Assembly (NCBI RefSeq): GCF_000712135.1
Contig: NZ_JOOE01000004.1
Coordinates: 603,501-667,500 of the forward strand
Length of the DNA stretch: 64,000 bases
Source of the DNA: Sphingomonas sp. UNC305MFCol5.2
Lineage (GTDB): Bacteria; Pseudomonadota; Alphaproteobacteria; Sphingomonadales; Sphingomonadaceae
Reading direction: 5' to 3'
The notes beneath the pieces were generated by a model that was given only the letters and a program-made list of their open reading frames with translations, was not told the DNA's origin and searched no databases. Numbering within the stretch: position 1 is the stretch's first letter; every line of letters starts with the position of its first letter. The translations under genes were made by a program, and so were the position numbers. This document shows, one piece after another, positions 50,826 through 59,993 of this stretch.

Positions 50826-53800
50826 GCCGTGGCCTCCGGGCCGTCGTCGTGGTGGCTCCGCTCGCGGATCGCCTTCAGCCCGTCGCGCACGCCGCGCCGC
50901 ACCAGCACGAAGAACAACGGGATGTAGAAGATCGCGAGGATCGTCGCGGTCAGCATGCCGCCGATCACTGCGGTGCCGATCGCGATGCGACTGTTCGCGC
51001 CGGCGCCGGTCGAGATCGCCAACGGCAGCACGCCGAAGATGAAGGCGAGGCTGGTCATCAGGATCGGGCGGAGACGGATGCGGGCCGCTTCCAATGCCGC
51101 GTCGATGACGCGCTTGCCTTCCTTTTCGGCGCGTTCGGCGAATTCGATCATCAGGATCGCGTTCTTGGCGGCGAGGCCCATGGTGGTGAGCAGGCCGATC
51201 TGCAGATAGACGTCGTTCTGCAGCCCGCGCAGCGTGACCGCGAACACCGCGCCGACAAGGCCCAGCGGGATCACCAGCAGCACCGCGACGGGGATGCTCC
51301 AGCTCTCGTAGAGCGCCGCGAGGCACAGGAACACGACGAGCAGCGATACCGCATAGAGATAGGGCGCCTGGCCCGAGGACAGCCGCTCCTGGAACGACAG
51401 GCCGGACCAGGCGACGCTGGTGCCCGGGATCTGCGCCGCGAGCTCTTCCATCCGGCGCATCGCGTCGCCCGAGCTCTGGCCGGGCGCGGCCTGGCCCTGG
51501 ATCTCGAACGCCGGGATGCCCTGGAAGCGCGACATCGTCGTCGGCGCCGTCGCCCAGCTCGTCCGCGCGAAGGAGGAGAAAGGCGTCATCTGCCCGTCAT
51601 TGGTGCGGACGAACCATTCGTCGATATTGTCCGGGTTCGCGCGATACTGCGCATCGCCCTGGACATAGACGCGCTTCACCCGGCCGCGGTCGATGAAGTC
51701 GTTGACGTAGCGGCCGCCCCAGGCGGTCGACAGCGTCGAATTGACGTCGCCCTGGCTCAGGCCGAGCGCGGCGAGCTTCTGCTGGTCGATGTCCACCTTG
51801 AGCGTCGCGACGTCGGGCAGGTCCGACAGGCGCACCTGCGCGAGCGCGGGATCGGCATTGGCGGCGGCGAGCAATTTGTCGCGCGCGGCGAGGAACTGGT
51901 CGCGCGGCATGCCGCTGGCGTTCTGGAGCTCCATCGTGAAGCCGCTCGACTGGCCGAGACCGCGGATCGCCGGGGGCACAAGCGCGAAAACCTGCGCGTC
52001 ACGGAAGTTGCGGAACGCGGCTGCGGCACGCTGGACGATCGCGTCGGCCGCGTTCTCCTTGCCCTTGCGCTCGGACCAGTCAGCGAGGTTGATGAACCCC
52101 TGCCCGGTATTCTGGCCGCTCGCGCCGCCACCACCACCGCCGCCGGTAACCGTGAACATCACCGAGGCGTTCTTGCCCTCCTGCTCCATGAAATAGCGTT
52201 CGACCGCCTTCTGCACTTCCTGCGTGCGGCTCTGGGTCGCGCCCGCGGGCAGGCGGAACTGCACCGATGCAGCGCCCTGGTCCTCGGTCGGCAGGAAGCC
52301 GGTCGGGAGGCGGGTGAACAGCACCACCAGCAACGCGCAGACCAAAGCGTAGATCAGCAGGAACAGCCATTTGCGATTGACCACGCTGGTGACCGCGCCG
52401 GTATAGCGCCGGACTCCGCGATCGAAGTTGGTGTTGAACCAGTCGCGGGCATTGCCGAAGAAGCGGCCGACCGCGGGGAAGCGCCGCTCGACCCAGCCAT
52501 TATGCTCCTCGCTCTTCTTCTTGAGCAGGGTGGCGGTGAGCGCTGGCGTCAGGATCAGCGCGACGAGTACCGAGAGCACCATCGCCGACACGATCGTCAC
52601 CGAGAATTGCCGATAGATCACGCCCGTCGATCCGCCGAAGAACGCCATCGGCAGGAACACCGCCGAGAGCACCAATGCGATGCCGACCAGCGCCATCTGG
52701 ATCTGCTCCATCGACTTGATCGTCGCCTCGCGGGGCGTGAGTTCGGGATCCTCCTCCATCAGCCGCTCGACATTCTCGACCACGACGATCGCGTCGTCGA
52801 CGAGCATGCCGATCGCCAGCACGAGTCCGAACAAGGTGAGCGTGTTGATCGAGAAGCCGAGCGCGTAGAACACCGCGAAGGTGCCCAGCAGCACCACCGG
52901 CACCGCGATGAACGGGATCAGGGTCGCGCGCACGCTCTGCAGGAAGATGAACATCACGATCACGACGAGGAGGATCGCCTCGACCAGCGTCTTCACCACT
53001 TCCTCGATCGAGAGCTTGATGAACGCCGTCGTGTCGTTGGCGTAAGCGAACTTGAAGCCGGCGGGGAAGCCGCGCGCGATCTGCTCCACTTCCGCCTTGA
53101 CCAATTCGGCGGTCTCGAGCGCGTCGGCGCCTGGGGAAAGGCTGATCGCGATGCCGGCGCCCGGATGGCCATTGACGCGGGTGACGGCATTGTAGCTCTC
53201 GGCGCCGAGCTCGACGCGCGCGACGTCCTTGAGCAGCACCCTGGCACCGCTGGTCTCGGTCTTGAGGATGATCTGCTCGAATTGCGCCGGGGTCTGGAGG
53301 CGCGATTGCGCAGTCACCGTCGCGTTGAGCATCTGCGTCGGCGGCTGCGGCTGGCCGCCGATCTCGCCCGCCGCCACTTCGGTATTCTGGTTCTGGATCG
53401 CAGTGATCACGTCGCTCGGCATCAGCGCATAGCTTGCGAGCCGATCGGGGTTCAGCCAGATCCGCATCGCATAGGGCGCGCCGAACACATTGGTGTCGCC
53501 CACACCCGGCGTGCGCGCCAGTGTGTCCTGCATGTTGGACGCCATCCAGTCCGAAACATCCTGGTTGGTGCGCTTGTCGGTCTCGTCATAGACGCCGACG
53601 ATCATCAGGAAATCGGGGTTGGACTTGGTGACGCGCAGTCCCTGCTGCTGCACCTGCTGCGGCAGGCGCGACAAGGCCTGCTGGACCTGGTTCTGGACCT
53701 GGACCTGCGCGATGTCCGGATCGGTGCCCTTCTCGAACGTCGCCGAGATGTTGACCTGACCGCGCGAGGTGGAGGACGAACTGAAATAGAGCAGCCCGTC

Positions 53801-54016
53801 GATCCCGCTCAATTGCTGCTCGATGACCTGCGTCACCGAATTCTGCACCGTCTCGGCAGAGGCGCCGGGATAGGTAGCGCGCACATTGACCTGCGGCGGC
53901 GCGACGTCGGGGTACTGCGCGATCGGCAGCGCCATGATCGCGCCAACCCCTGCCAGCATGACGATGATCGCGATCACCCATGCGAAGATCGGGCGATCGA
54001 TGAAGATGCGCGACAT
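50822..54016 (-). CDS. RND efflux inner-membrane permease (HAE1/AcrB-like)
   Basis: 1064 aa with 12 predicted TM helices and two large periplasmic loops. MSRIFIDRPIFAWVIAIIVMLAG is the typical AcrB N-terminus. The proton-relay aspartates are in GLVLAIGMLVDDAIVVVENVER (near residue 405), and the second-half partner helices have LLTTMGLAAKNAILMIEFAE. GGGGGGGASGQNTGQGF in the pore-domain loop is the glycine-rich stretch seen in such pumps. It exports hydrophobic drugs or bile-type compounds by proton antiport in complex with the adaptor and outer-membrane factor. Confidence 0.97.
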   Translation of the reverse strand: MSRIFIDRPIFAWVIAIIVMLAGVGAIMALPIAQYPDVAPPQVNVRATYPGASAETVQNSVTQVIEQQLSGIDGLLYFSSSSTSRGQVNISATFEKGTDPDIAQVQVQNQVQQALSRLPQQVQQQGLRVTKSNPDFLMIVGVYDETDKRTNQDVSDWMASNMQDTLARTPGVGDTNVFGAPYAMRIWLNPDRLASYALMPSDVITAIQNQNTEVAAGEIGGQPQPPTQMLNATVTAQSRLQTPAQFEQIILKTETSGARVLLKDVARVELGAESYNAVTRVNGHPGAGIAISLSPGADALETAELVKAEVEQIARGFPAGFKFAYANDTTAFIKLSIEEVVKTLVEAILLVVIVMFIFLQSVRATLIPFIAVPVVLLGTFAVFYALGFSINTLTLFGLVLAIGMLVDDAIVVVENVERLMEEDPELTPREATIKSMEQIQMALVGIALVLSAVFLPMAFFGGSTGVIYRQFSVTIVSAMVLSVLVALILTPALTATLLKKKSEEHNGWVERRFPAVGRFFGNARDWFNTNFDRGVRRYTGAVTSVVNRKWLFLLIYALVCALLVVLFTRLPTGFLPTEDQGAASVQFRLPAGATQSRTQEVQKAVERYFMEQEGKNASVMFTVTGGGGGGGASGQNTGQGFINLADWSERKGKENAADAIVQRAAAAFRNFRDAQVFALVPPAIRGLGQSSGFTMELQNASGMPRDQFLAARDKLLAAANADPALAQVRLSDLPDVATLKVDIDQQKLAALGLSQGDVNSTLSTAWGGRYVNDFIDRGRVKRVYVQGDAQYRANPDNIDEWFVRTNDGQMTPFSSFARTSWATAPTTMSRFQGIPAFEIQGQAAPGQSSGDAMRRMEELAAQIPGTSVAWSGLSFQERLSSGQAPYLYAVSLLVVFLCLAALYESWSIPVAVLLVIPLGLVGAVFAVTLRGLQNDVYLQIGLLTTMGLAAKNAILMIEFAERAEKEGKRVIDAALEAARIRLRPILMTSLAFIFGVLPLAISTGAGANSRIAIGTAVIGGMLTATILAIFYIPLFFVLVRRGVRDGLKAIRERSHHDDGPEATA

Positions 54017-54022
54017 GGGCCG

Positions 54023-55237
54023 TCAGTCGCCCTTCTTCGCCGCGCCGCCCTGCGCGTTCTGGCCGCCCTTGGGCGCTTCGATCTTCTGCGGAACCGTCCA
54101 CGGCACCGGCCGGATCTCGGCATCGGGCCGCAGATTGGCGGTGCCCTGCACGATCACCTTGTCGCCGGGCGCGAGCCCCTGCGTCACCACCCAGTTCGGC
54201 CCCTCGGTACGCGTCGCGACCACCGTGCGGGCGACCGCGCGATTGCCCGGTCCCACGACGTAGACTGTCGCATTGCCGCGCGGATCGCGCGAGAGCCCCG
54301 CCTGCGGCACGAGGAACGCCTGGGTATCGATCGCCTGCGCGAAGGATGCGCGGACGAACATGCCGGGAAGCAATATTCCCTGCGGATTGGGGAAGCGCGC
54401 CCGCAGCGTCACCGTGCCGGTATTCTCGTTGACCATCACTTCGGAGAATTCGACGCTGCCGGTCTGGCTATATTCGGTGCCGTCCTCCAGTCGCAGCCGC
54501 ACCACCGCCGTCGTCGGCGTGAGCCCGCCGCGTGCCAGCGCCTTCCGGAGCGACAGCATGTCGGCGCTCGATTGTTGGATATCGACATTGATCGGATCGA
54601 GCCGCTGGATCACTGCCAGCGGATCGGCCTGGTTGGTCGTGACCAATGCGCCTTCGGTGAAGAGCGAACGGCCGATCCGCCCGGTGATCGGCGCGGGAAC
54701 GCGGGTGAAGCGCAAGTTGATCTGCGCGGTGCGGAGCTGGGCGCTGTTCTGTGCCACTGCCGCGGCGGCCTGGCGCGCCTGCGCGGCGGCGTCGGTATAA
54801 TCCTGCTGGCTGACCGCCTCCATCTTGGCGAGCGGGCGATAGCGGTCGGCGCGGATCCGCGCGGCCTCGGCAGTGGCGCGCGCGCTCTGGAGGTTGGCCT
54901 CGGCCTCGGACGCCTGCGCCTGATAGAGGCTCGGGTCGATCTGGTAGAGCGTCTGGCCGGCGCGGACGATCGAGCCTTCGGTGAAGAAGCGGCGCTGGAT
55001 GACCCCCGCGACCTGCGGCCGCACCTCGGAGGTCTGGAACGCCGTCACGCGGCCCGAAAGCTCGGTGACCAAAGGCACGTTGCTCGGCTGGACCACGACG
55101 AAGCCGACCTGCGCCGGGCCGCTCTGGCCCTTTTTCTGGGCGGCGTTGCCACCGCTGCCGCAGGAAGTGAGGAGGAGAGCCGCGGCCGCCAGTGCCACAC
55201 TCGATCGACCGACGCTGTTCGATGGGATCAGGTTCAA
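54023..55237 (-). CDS. RND efflux periplasmic adaptor (membrane-fusion lipoprotein)
   Basis: 404 aa if it starts at TTG 55237; the Shine-Dalgarno is weak, so the start is uncertain. A GTG 13 codons on would leave almost no positively charged n-region. Lipobox ALLLTSC with C26. Domain order: barrel-sandwich hybrid (VTELSGRVTAFQTSEVRPQVAGVIQRRFFTEGSIVRAGQTLYQIDPS), an alpha-hairpin (about 105-165), lipoyl return (APITGRIGRSLFTEGALV), then beta-barrel and membrane-proximal domains; the tail is Gly/Gln/Lys-rich. First gene of the pump operon; 6 bp separate it from the permease. A structured leader lies upstream. Confidence 0.93.
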   Translation of the reverse strand: MNLIPSNSVGRSSVALAAAALLLTSCGSGGNAAQKKGQSGPAQVGFVVVQPSNVPLVTELSGRVTAFQTSEVRPQVAGVIQRRFFTEGSIVRAGQTLYQIDPSLYQAQASEAEANLQSARATAEAARIRADRYRPLAKMEAVSQQDYTDAAAQARQAAAAVAQNSAQLRTAQINLRFTRVPAPITGRIGRSLFTEGALVTTNQADPLAVIQRLDPINVDIQQSSADMLSLRKALARGGLTPTTAVVRLRLEDGTEYSQTGSVEFSEVMVNENTGTVTLRARFPNPQGILLPGMFVRASFAQAIDTQAFLVPQAGLSRDPRGNATVYVVGPGNRAVARTVVATRTEGPNWVVTQGLAPGDKVIVQGTANLRPDAEIRPVPWTVPQKIEAPKGGQNAQGGAAKKGD

Positions 55238-55361
55238 TTGGCAGACCCGTTCTTGCGCTGGGCGGCGCGCTTCAGTTCCGGAATCCGCCCATAGGCAGGC
55301 GGTCGCGCGCCTACTAGGGAAGAAATGTATCAGAATGTGTCAGACATGCGCCAGACACACG

Positions 55362-55390
55362 AAAGGCCGCTCCCTAAGGGAACGGCCTTT
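55362..55390. terminator. Strong terminator-type hairpin in the leader of the efflux operon
   Basis: AAAGGCCG-x-TCCC-TAA-GGGA-x-CGGCCTTT forms a near-perfect stem of 12 pairs. On the minus strand it ends GGCCTTTCG. It lies between the 23-codon ORF (stop at 55432) and the adaptor start (55237), so it would end or attenuate leader transcription before the pump genes. Confidence 0.75.
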
Positions 55391-55431
55391 CCATTGTCAG
55401 CCGCTGCGGCGAGCGACTTATAGTCAATGCC

Positions 55432-55503
55432 TCAGGCGGCAGCTCCGATGGAGCGGACCGAACCCTGAATGCGCGCCGCAGACGGCGTTTGACAATGAGA
55501 CAT
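55432..55503 (-). CDS. 23-codon small ORF, possible leader peptide of the efflux operon
   Basis: ATG at 55503 is preceded four bases away by AAGGAGGTGATC, a full-length complement of the 16S anti-Shine-Dalgarno, the strongest ribosome site in the window. The peptide reads MSHCQTPSAARIQGSVRSIGAA(A) and stops at 55432. Its codons contain two hairpins (55474-55487, CGCCG-N4-CGGCG; 55442-55454, GCTCC-N3-GGAGC), followed by the terminator at 55362-55390 and then the RND adaptor. This order resembles ribosome-controlled attenuators of resistance genes. It could equally be a stand-alone small protein or sRNA. An ATG at 55521 is in frame and would add six residues. No known family is recognised. Confidence 0.5.
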   Translation of the reverse strand: MSHCQTPSAARIQGSVRSIGAAA

Positions 55504-55613
55504 TCGATCACCTCCTTCCATGTTGTTGAACTCGCAGCGGAATATGGGGGATCGGAACGCGATTTAAAGGGGAGTGGCGCAAGCGTGCCTAACGCCCTAG
55601 AAACCCGCGCGAA

Positions 55614-56848
55614 ATGGCACGTATCGAAACCCCCAAGCGCATCCGGGGCACCCAGGACATCTTCGGCGACGAGCAGCGGCGCTTCGCGCATGTGCTCGAC
55701 ACGTTCGATCGCGTCCGCCGCCTCTATTGCTTCCAGCGGCTCGAGATCCCGATCTTCGAGGCGACCGGCGTCTTCGCCCGTTCGATGGGCGAGACTTCGG
55801 ACGTCGTCTCGAAGGAGATGTACACGTTCGAGGATCGCGGCGGCGATTCGCTGACGCTGCGCCCGGAGTTCACCGCCGGCATTGCCCGCGCCTACATAAC
55901 CGAGGGCTGGCAGCAATATGCGCCGCTCAAGCTCGCGACATCGGGGCCTACGTTCCGCTACGAGCGCCCGCAAAAGGGCCGCTTCCGCCAGTTCCACCAG
56001 ATCGACGCCGAGATCATCGGCGCGGCCGAACCCGCGGCGGATGTCGAATTGCTCGTCCTGGCCGACCAGCTCCTCCACGAGCTGGGCATCGCCGAAGGCG
56101 TGACGCTCCAGCTCAATACCTTGGGCGACGCCGAGACGCGCGATGCGTGGCGCACGGCGCTGGTCGCGCATTTCCTCAAGCACAAGGAGATGTTGTCGGA
56201 AGACAGCCAGACGCGGCTGATCAAGAACCCGATGCGCATCCTCGATTCGAAGGACCCGCGCGACCGCCCGATCGCCGACAGCGCACCCGACATCGACGCG
56301 TATCTGACCGAGGAGGCCGCCGCTTTCTTCAAGGCAGTGACCGACGGCCTCGACGCGGCGGGGGTGAAGTGGACGCGTAATTCGCGGCTGGTCCGCGGCC
56401 TCGATTATTACCGCCACACCGCGTTCGAGTTCGTCACCGACCGCCTCGGCGCGCAGGGCACCGTCCTCGCGGGCGGCCGCTATGACGGCCTGATTGGCTC
56501 GCTCGGCGGGACCGAGACTCCGGGCGTGGGCTGGGCCGCGGGCGTCGAGCGGCTGGCTATGCTGATTGAAGAGCCGGTGGCTGAGCGCATCGAAGTCTAT
56601 GTCGTGGTCGAGGATGATCATGCGCAGCACGATGGTGTCCGGGCGACCGCGGCGCTCCGACGCGCCGGCTTTGTCGTCGCGCTGCTCGCGAGCGGATCGC
56701 CACGCAAGCGTTTCGACAAAGCAGTGAAGGCGAATCCGAAGAGCCTGTTGTCGCTCGGATTCGCGGACGGCAGCACCACCACGCGCCTCAAGGTCTTCGA
56801 TGGCGAGGGCTCGCCGATTGAAGCCGTGCTTGCGGATTTGGGCTGGTC

Positions 56849-56852
<4 letters not shown>
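55614..56852 (+). CDS. hisS: Histidyl-tRNA synthetase
   Basis: 412 aa class II synthetase. KRIRGTQDIFGDEQRRF at the start, motif 2 in TFRYERPQKGRFRQFHQIDAE, the histidine-specific RGLDYYRHTAFEFV and GGRYDGL, and motif 3 in TPGVGWAAGVERLAML. The C-terminal anticodon-binding domain follows (about 325-412). Essential housekeeping gene; its stop overlaps the prfA start (ATGA). Confidence 0.97.
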
Positions 56853-57922
<1,070 letters not shown>

Positions 57923-57944
57923 AGGGGCGGAGGGCAAACTCCAA

Positions 57945-58012
57945 CCGTTCGTTTCGAGCGAAGTCGAGAAACCATGACTTTCTTGCTTCTCGACTTCGCT
58001 CGAAGCGAACGG
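57945..58012. repeat. REP doublet, family D, at the prmC start
   Basis: Inverted arms CCGTTCGTTTCGAGCGAAG... and ...CTTCGCTCGAAGCGAACGG, 68 bp, with AAGTCGAGAA/TTCTCGACTT inner pairing. It lies between the prfA stop and the likely prmC TTG start. Its last bases belong to the GGGAG that precedes that start. The frame stays open through it, so an older coupled start at GTG 57919 would translate it. Confidence 0.85.
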
Positions 58013-58023
58013 GAGATAAAGGC

Positions 58024-58842
58024 TTGAACACGATATGTGCTGCCCTTGCCGGTGCCGCACAGCGCCTTGCCTCGGTCACCGACACCCCCCGCCTCGACGC
58101 CGAACTCCTGATGGCGCACGCCCTCGGCATCGCCCGTAGTGACCTGCTCCTCCGCCACCTCGACGATCCCGCACCCGAGACCTTCGAATCGCTCCTCCAA
58201 CGCCGCCTGACTCACGAGCCCGTCGCCTACATCACCGGCACGCGCGCCTTCTGGACGATCGAGCTGCAGGTCGGACCGGGCGCCCTCATCCCGCGTCCCG
58301 ACAGCGAGACGCTGATCGAAGCCGCGATCGAGCATTTCGACGAGCGCGCACCCGCGACGATCCTCGATCTCGGCACCGGCCCAGGCACGCTGCTGCTCGC
58401 CGCGCTCGATCAATGGCCCGAAGCACGCGGACTGGGGGTGGACGCATCGGAGCAGGCGCTCGATTATGCCCGCGCCAACGCCGGGCGCCTCGGCATGGCG
58501 AATCGCGCCGAGTTCCGGATCGGCGACTGGGGGCAGGGGGTGGAGGGCGCGTTCGATCTGATCCTCGCCAATCCGCCTTATATCGGCACGCACGAATCGC
58601 TTCCTGTCGAAGTCCGCGATCATGAACCCGCCTCGGCGCTGTTCGCCGGCCTCGACGGTCTCGACGATTATCGCCGGATCGTCCCCGACCTTCCTCGCCT
58701 GCTCGCCCCCGGCGGCGCAGCGGTGCTGGAAATCGGCTGGACGCAGGCGAAAGCGGTCTCGGCGCTGGCGCTCCAGCATGGTCTGTTGCCGGCGGTCCAC
58801 AGCGATCTGGGGGGGCGTCCCCGTGTGATACTACTTACTTGA
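58024..58842 (+). CDS. prmC: Peptide chain release factor N5-glutamine methyltransferase
   Basis: 272 aa from TTG at 58024 with GGGAG nine bases upstream. N-terminal helical domain TPRLDAELLMAHALG; SAM-binding DLGTGPGTLLLAAL (about 115-128); catalytic NPPY (183-186); PRPDSETLIEAAI (91-103). It methylates the GGQ glutamine of RF1/RF2. The frame also extends back to GTG 57919, which overlaps the prfA stop; using it would add 35 mostly REP-encoded basic residues. The TTG start gives the normal family N-terminus and is preferred, but translation from both is possible. Confidence 0.92.
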   Translation: MNTICAALAGAAQRLASVTDTPRLDAELLMAHALGIARSDLLLRHLDDPAPETFESLLQRRLTHEPVAYITGTRAFWTIELQVGPGALIPRPDSETLIEAAIEHFDERAPATILDLGTGPGTLLLAALDQWPEARGLGVDASEQALDYARANAGRLGMANRAEFRIGDWGQGVEGAFDLILANPPYIGTHESLPVEVRDHEPASALFAGLDGLDDYRRIVPDLPRLLAPGGAAVLEIGWTQAKAVSALALQHGLLPAVHSDLGGRPRVILLT

Positions 58843-58920
58843 AACCGTCGCGCCGGTGCCCCATATTTCTGCTTGGAGATTGTTGCTCCACGGGCTAAGA
58901 CAGCGCCGGGGCGAGGCACT

Positions 58921-58940
58921 TTCAACCAAGTTGTTGAAAC
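58921..58940. promoter_or_regulatory. TTTCAAC-N6-GTTGAAA inverted repeat upstream of the DUF4167 gene
   Basis: Perfect 7+7 inverted repeat in the 255-bp gap after prmC, about 158 bases before the DUF4167 ATG. It may be an operator. The rest of the gap probably holds that gene's promoter and a long 5' UTR. Confidence 0.45.
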
Positions 58941-59097
58941 ATAGGGCTAAGGCTCACTCCATGTCATGTGGCTGCTGCAGTCCGGCGGCCATGGCGAGCG
59001 GAAGCGCCGGTTTCGGTGCTGTCCGCAATTGCAACGTGCATCCGGGACCCCGAATGGATCGACGGACGGCTTAAGTAGACAGGACATACAGACCTTG

Positions 59098-59916
59098 ATG
59101 AACAATCGTCAGGCTAATAACGGCCGCCGTCGCGGTCGTGGTGGTCAGCAGCGCCAGGGTGGCAACCCCAACCAGGGCAATGGCAACCGCATCGACAATC
59201 GTGCGCGCGGCAATGCGGCGCAGCTTCTCGAGAAGTACAAGAACCTTGCTCGCGATGCGCAGATGCAGGGCGATCGGGTCAACGCCGAATATTATCTCCA
59301 GTTCGCGGATCACTATTTCCGGGTGCTGAGCGAGTCTCGCTCGCGCTTCGAGGAGCAGAACCCGAACCAGCGCCAGCCCCGCCCGAGCAACGACATCGAC
59401 GGCGATGACGAGGATTTCGAGTTCGAGGCCGAGGGCAACCGCGGCGACGATCAGCGCGACGACCGCCAGCAGCAGCAGCGCGAGCCGCGCTACGAGCGTG
59501 AACCCCGCCAGGATCGCATGGGTAATGATCGTCAAGATCGCGAGCCCCGTCAGGACCGCGAACCCCGCGAGGGCCGTGACCGCGATCGTGACGGTCGCCG
59601 CGATCGTCGTCCGAACGGCAATGCCAACGGTTACGCCAACGGTCACCAGGCCGAGGTGCAGGAAGCGCCGGTTCCCGAGCTGTTCGCCGAACAGCGCGAC
59701 GCCGGCGAGGAGCGCGCCCCGCGTGCCGCCCGTGGCCGTGGCCGTCCGCGCCGTGAGGAAGCCGAGGTCGAAGTGCCGCAGGGCATCGACGCCGCGATCC
59801 TTCCGCCTGCCTTCGGCGACGCGAGCGCCGCCAACGATGCCGACGAAGCGCCCAAGAAGCCGCGCCGCCGCCGCACCGTGAAGAGCGACGAAACCGAGGT
59901 TCCGCCGGCCGCCTGA
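59098..59916 (+). CDS. DUF4167 protein with disordered Arg/Asp-rich tail
   Basis: 272 aa; start ATG 59098 (a TTG codon directly before is also in frame). The N-terminal basic tract NNGRRRGRGGQQRQGGNPNQG is RGG-like. The conserved DUF4167 core is NAAQLLEKYKNLARDAQMQGDRVNAEYYLQFADHYFRVLSE (about 40-80). After that come long low-complexity stretches (DDQRDDRQQQQREPRYEREPRQD, repeated EPRQDRE) and a PKKPRRRR segment. It is alphaproteobacterial and often beside prmC. The composition suggests RNA or nucleoprotein binding; that is an inference with no known activity. Confidence 0.85.
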   Translation: MNNRQANNGRRRGRGGQQRQGGNPNQGNGNRIDNRARGNAAQLLEKYKNLARDAQMQGDRVNAEYYLQFADHYFRVLSESRSRFEEQNPNQRQPRPSNDIDGDDEDFEFEAEGNRGDDQRDDRQQQQREPRYEREPRQDRMGNDRQDREPRQDREPREGRDRDRDGRRDRRPNGNANGYANGHQAEVQEAPVPELFAEQRDAGEERAPRAARGRGRPRREEAEVEVPQGIDAAILPPAFGDASAANDADEAPKKPRRRRTVKSDETEVPPAA

Positions 59917-59993
59917 TCCCTTCCGTGAAGGGGCTGGCCCTTCGCGATCAACCTGCTAGCATCCTCTCCTGAGACGCCTTGGGGGAGGATGCT

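Larger units (their letters stand above)
55238..55613. other. 376-bp gap between the efflux operon and hisS
   Basis: Besides the small ORF and hairpin, it holds a TGTCTGA/TGATACA-containing tract (about 55328-55352) just upstream of the adaptor that could be a repressor site or promoter. It must also contain the divergent promoters of hisS and the leader, neither of which shows a clear -35/-10 pair. No regulator gene for the pump is adjacent. Confidence 0.5.

Noticed and set aside
49386..51326. A 646-codon start for the outer-membrane factor
   Set aside because: The upstream part is out-of-frame permease sequence; the lipoprotein signal at 50825 with ATGA overlap is the real start.
50672..55294. 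A 1540-codon open frame on the plus strand across the efflux operon
   Set aside because: It runs antisense to three clear RND genes, is rich in His/Arg/Asp with no domain pattern, and reflects third-position GC bias.
55362..55503. Read-through or selenocysteine at the TGA of the small leader ORF (the frame continues as GIDYKSLAAAADNGK)
   Set aside because: The downstream frame runs into the terminator stem, and no SECIS-like element or selenoprotein family match is apparent.
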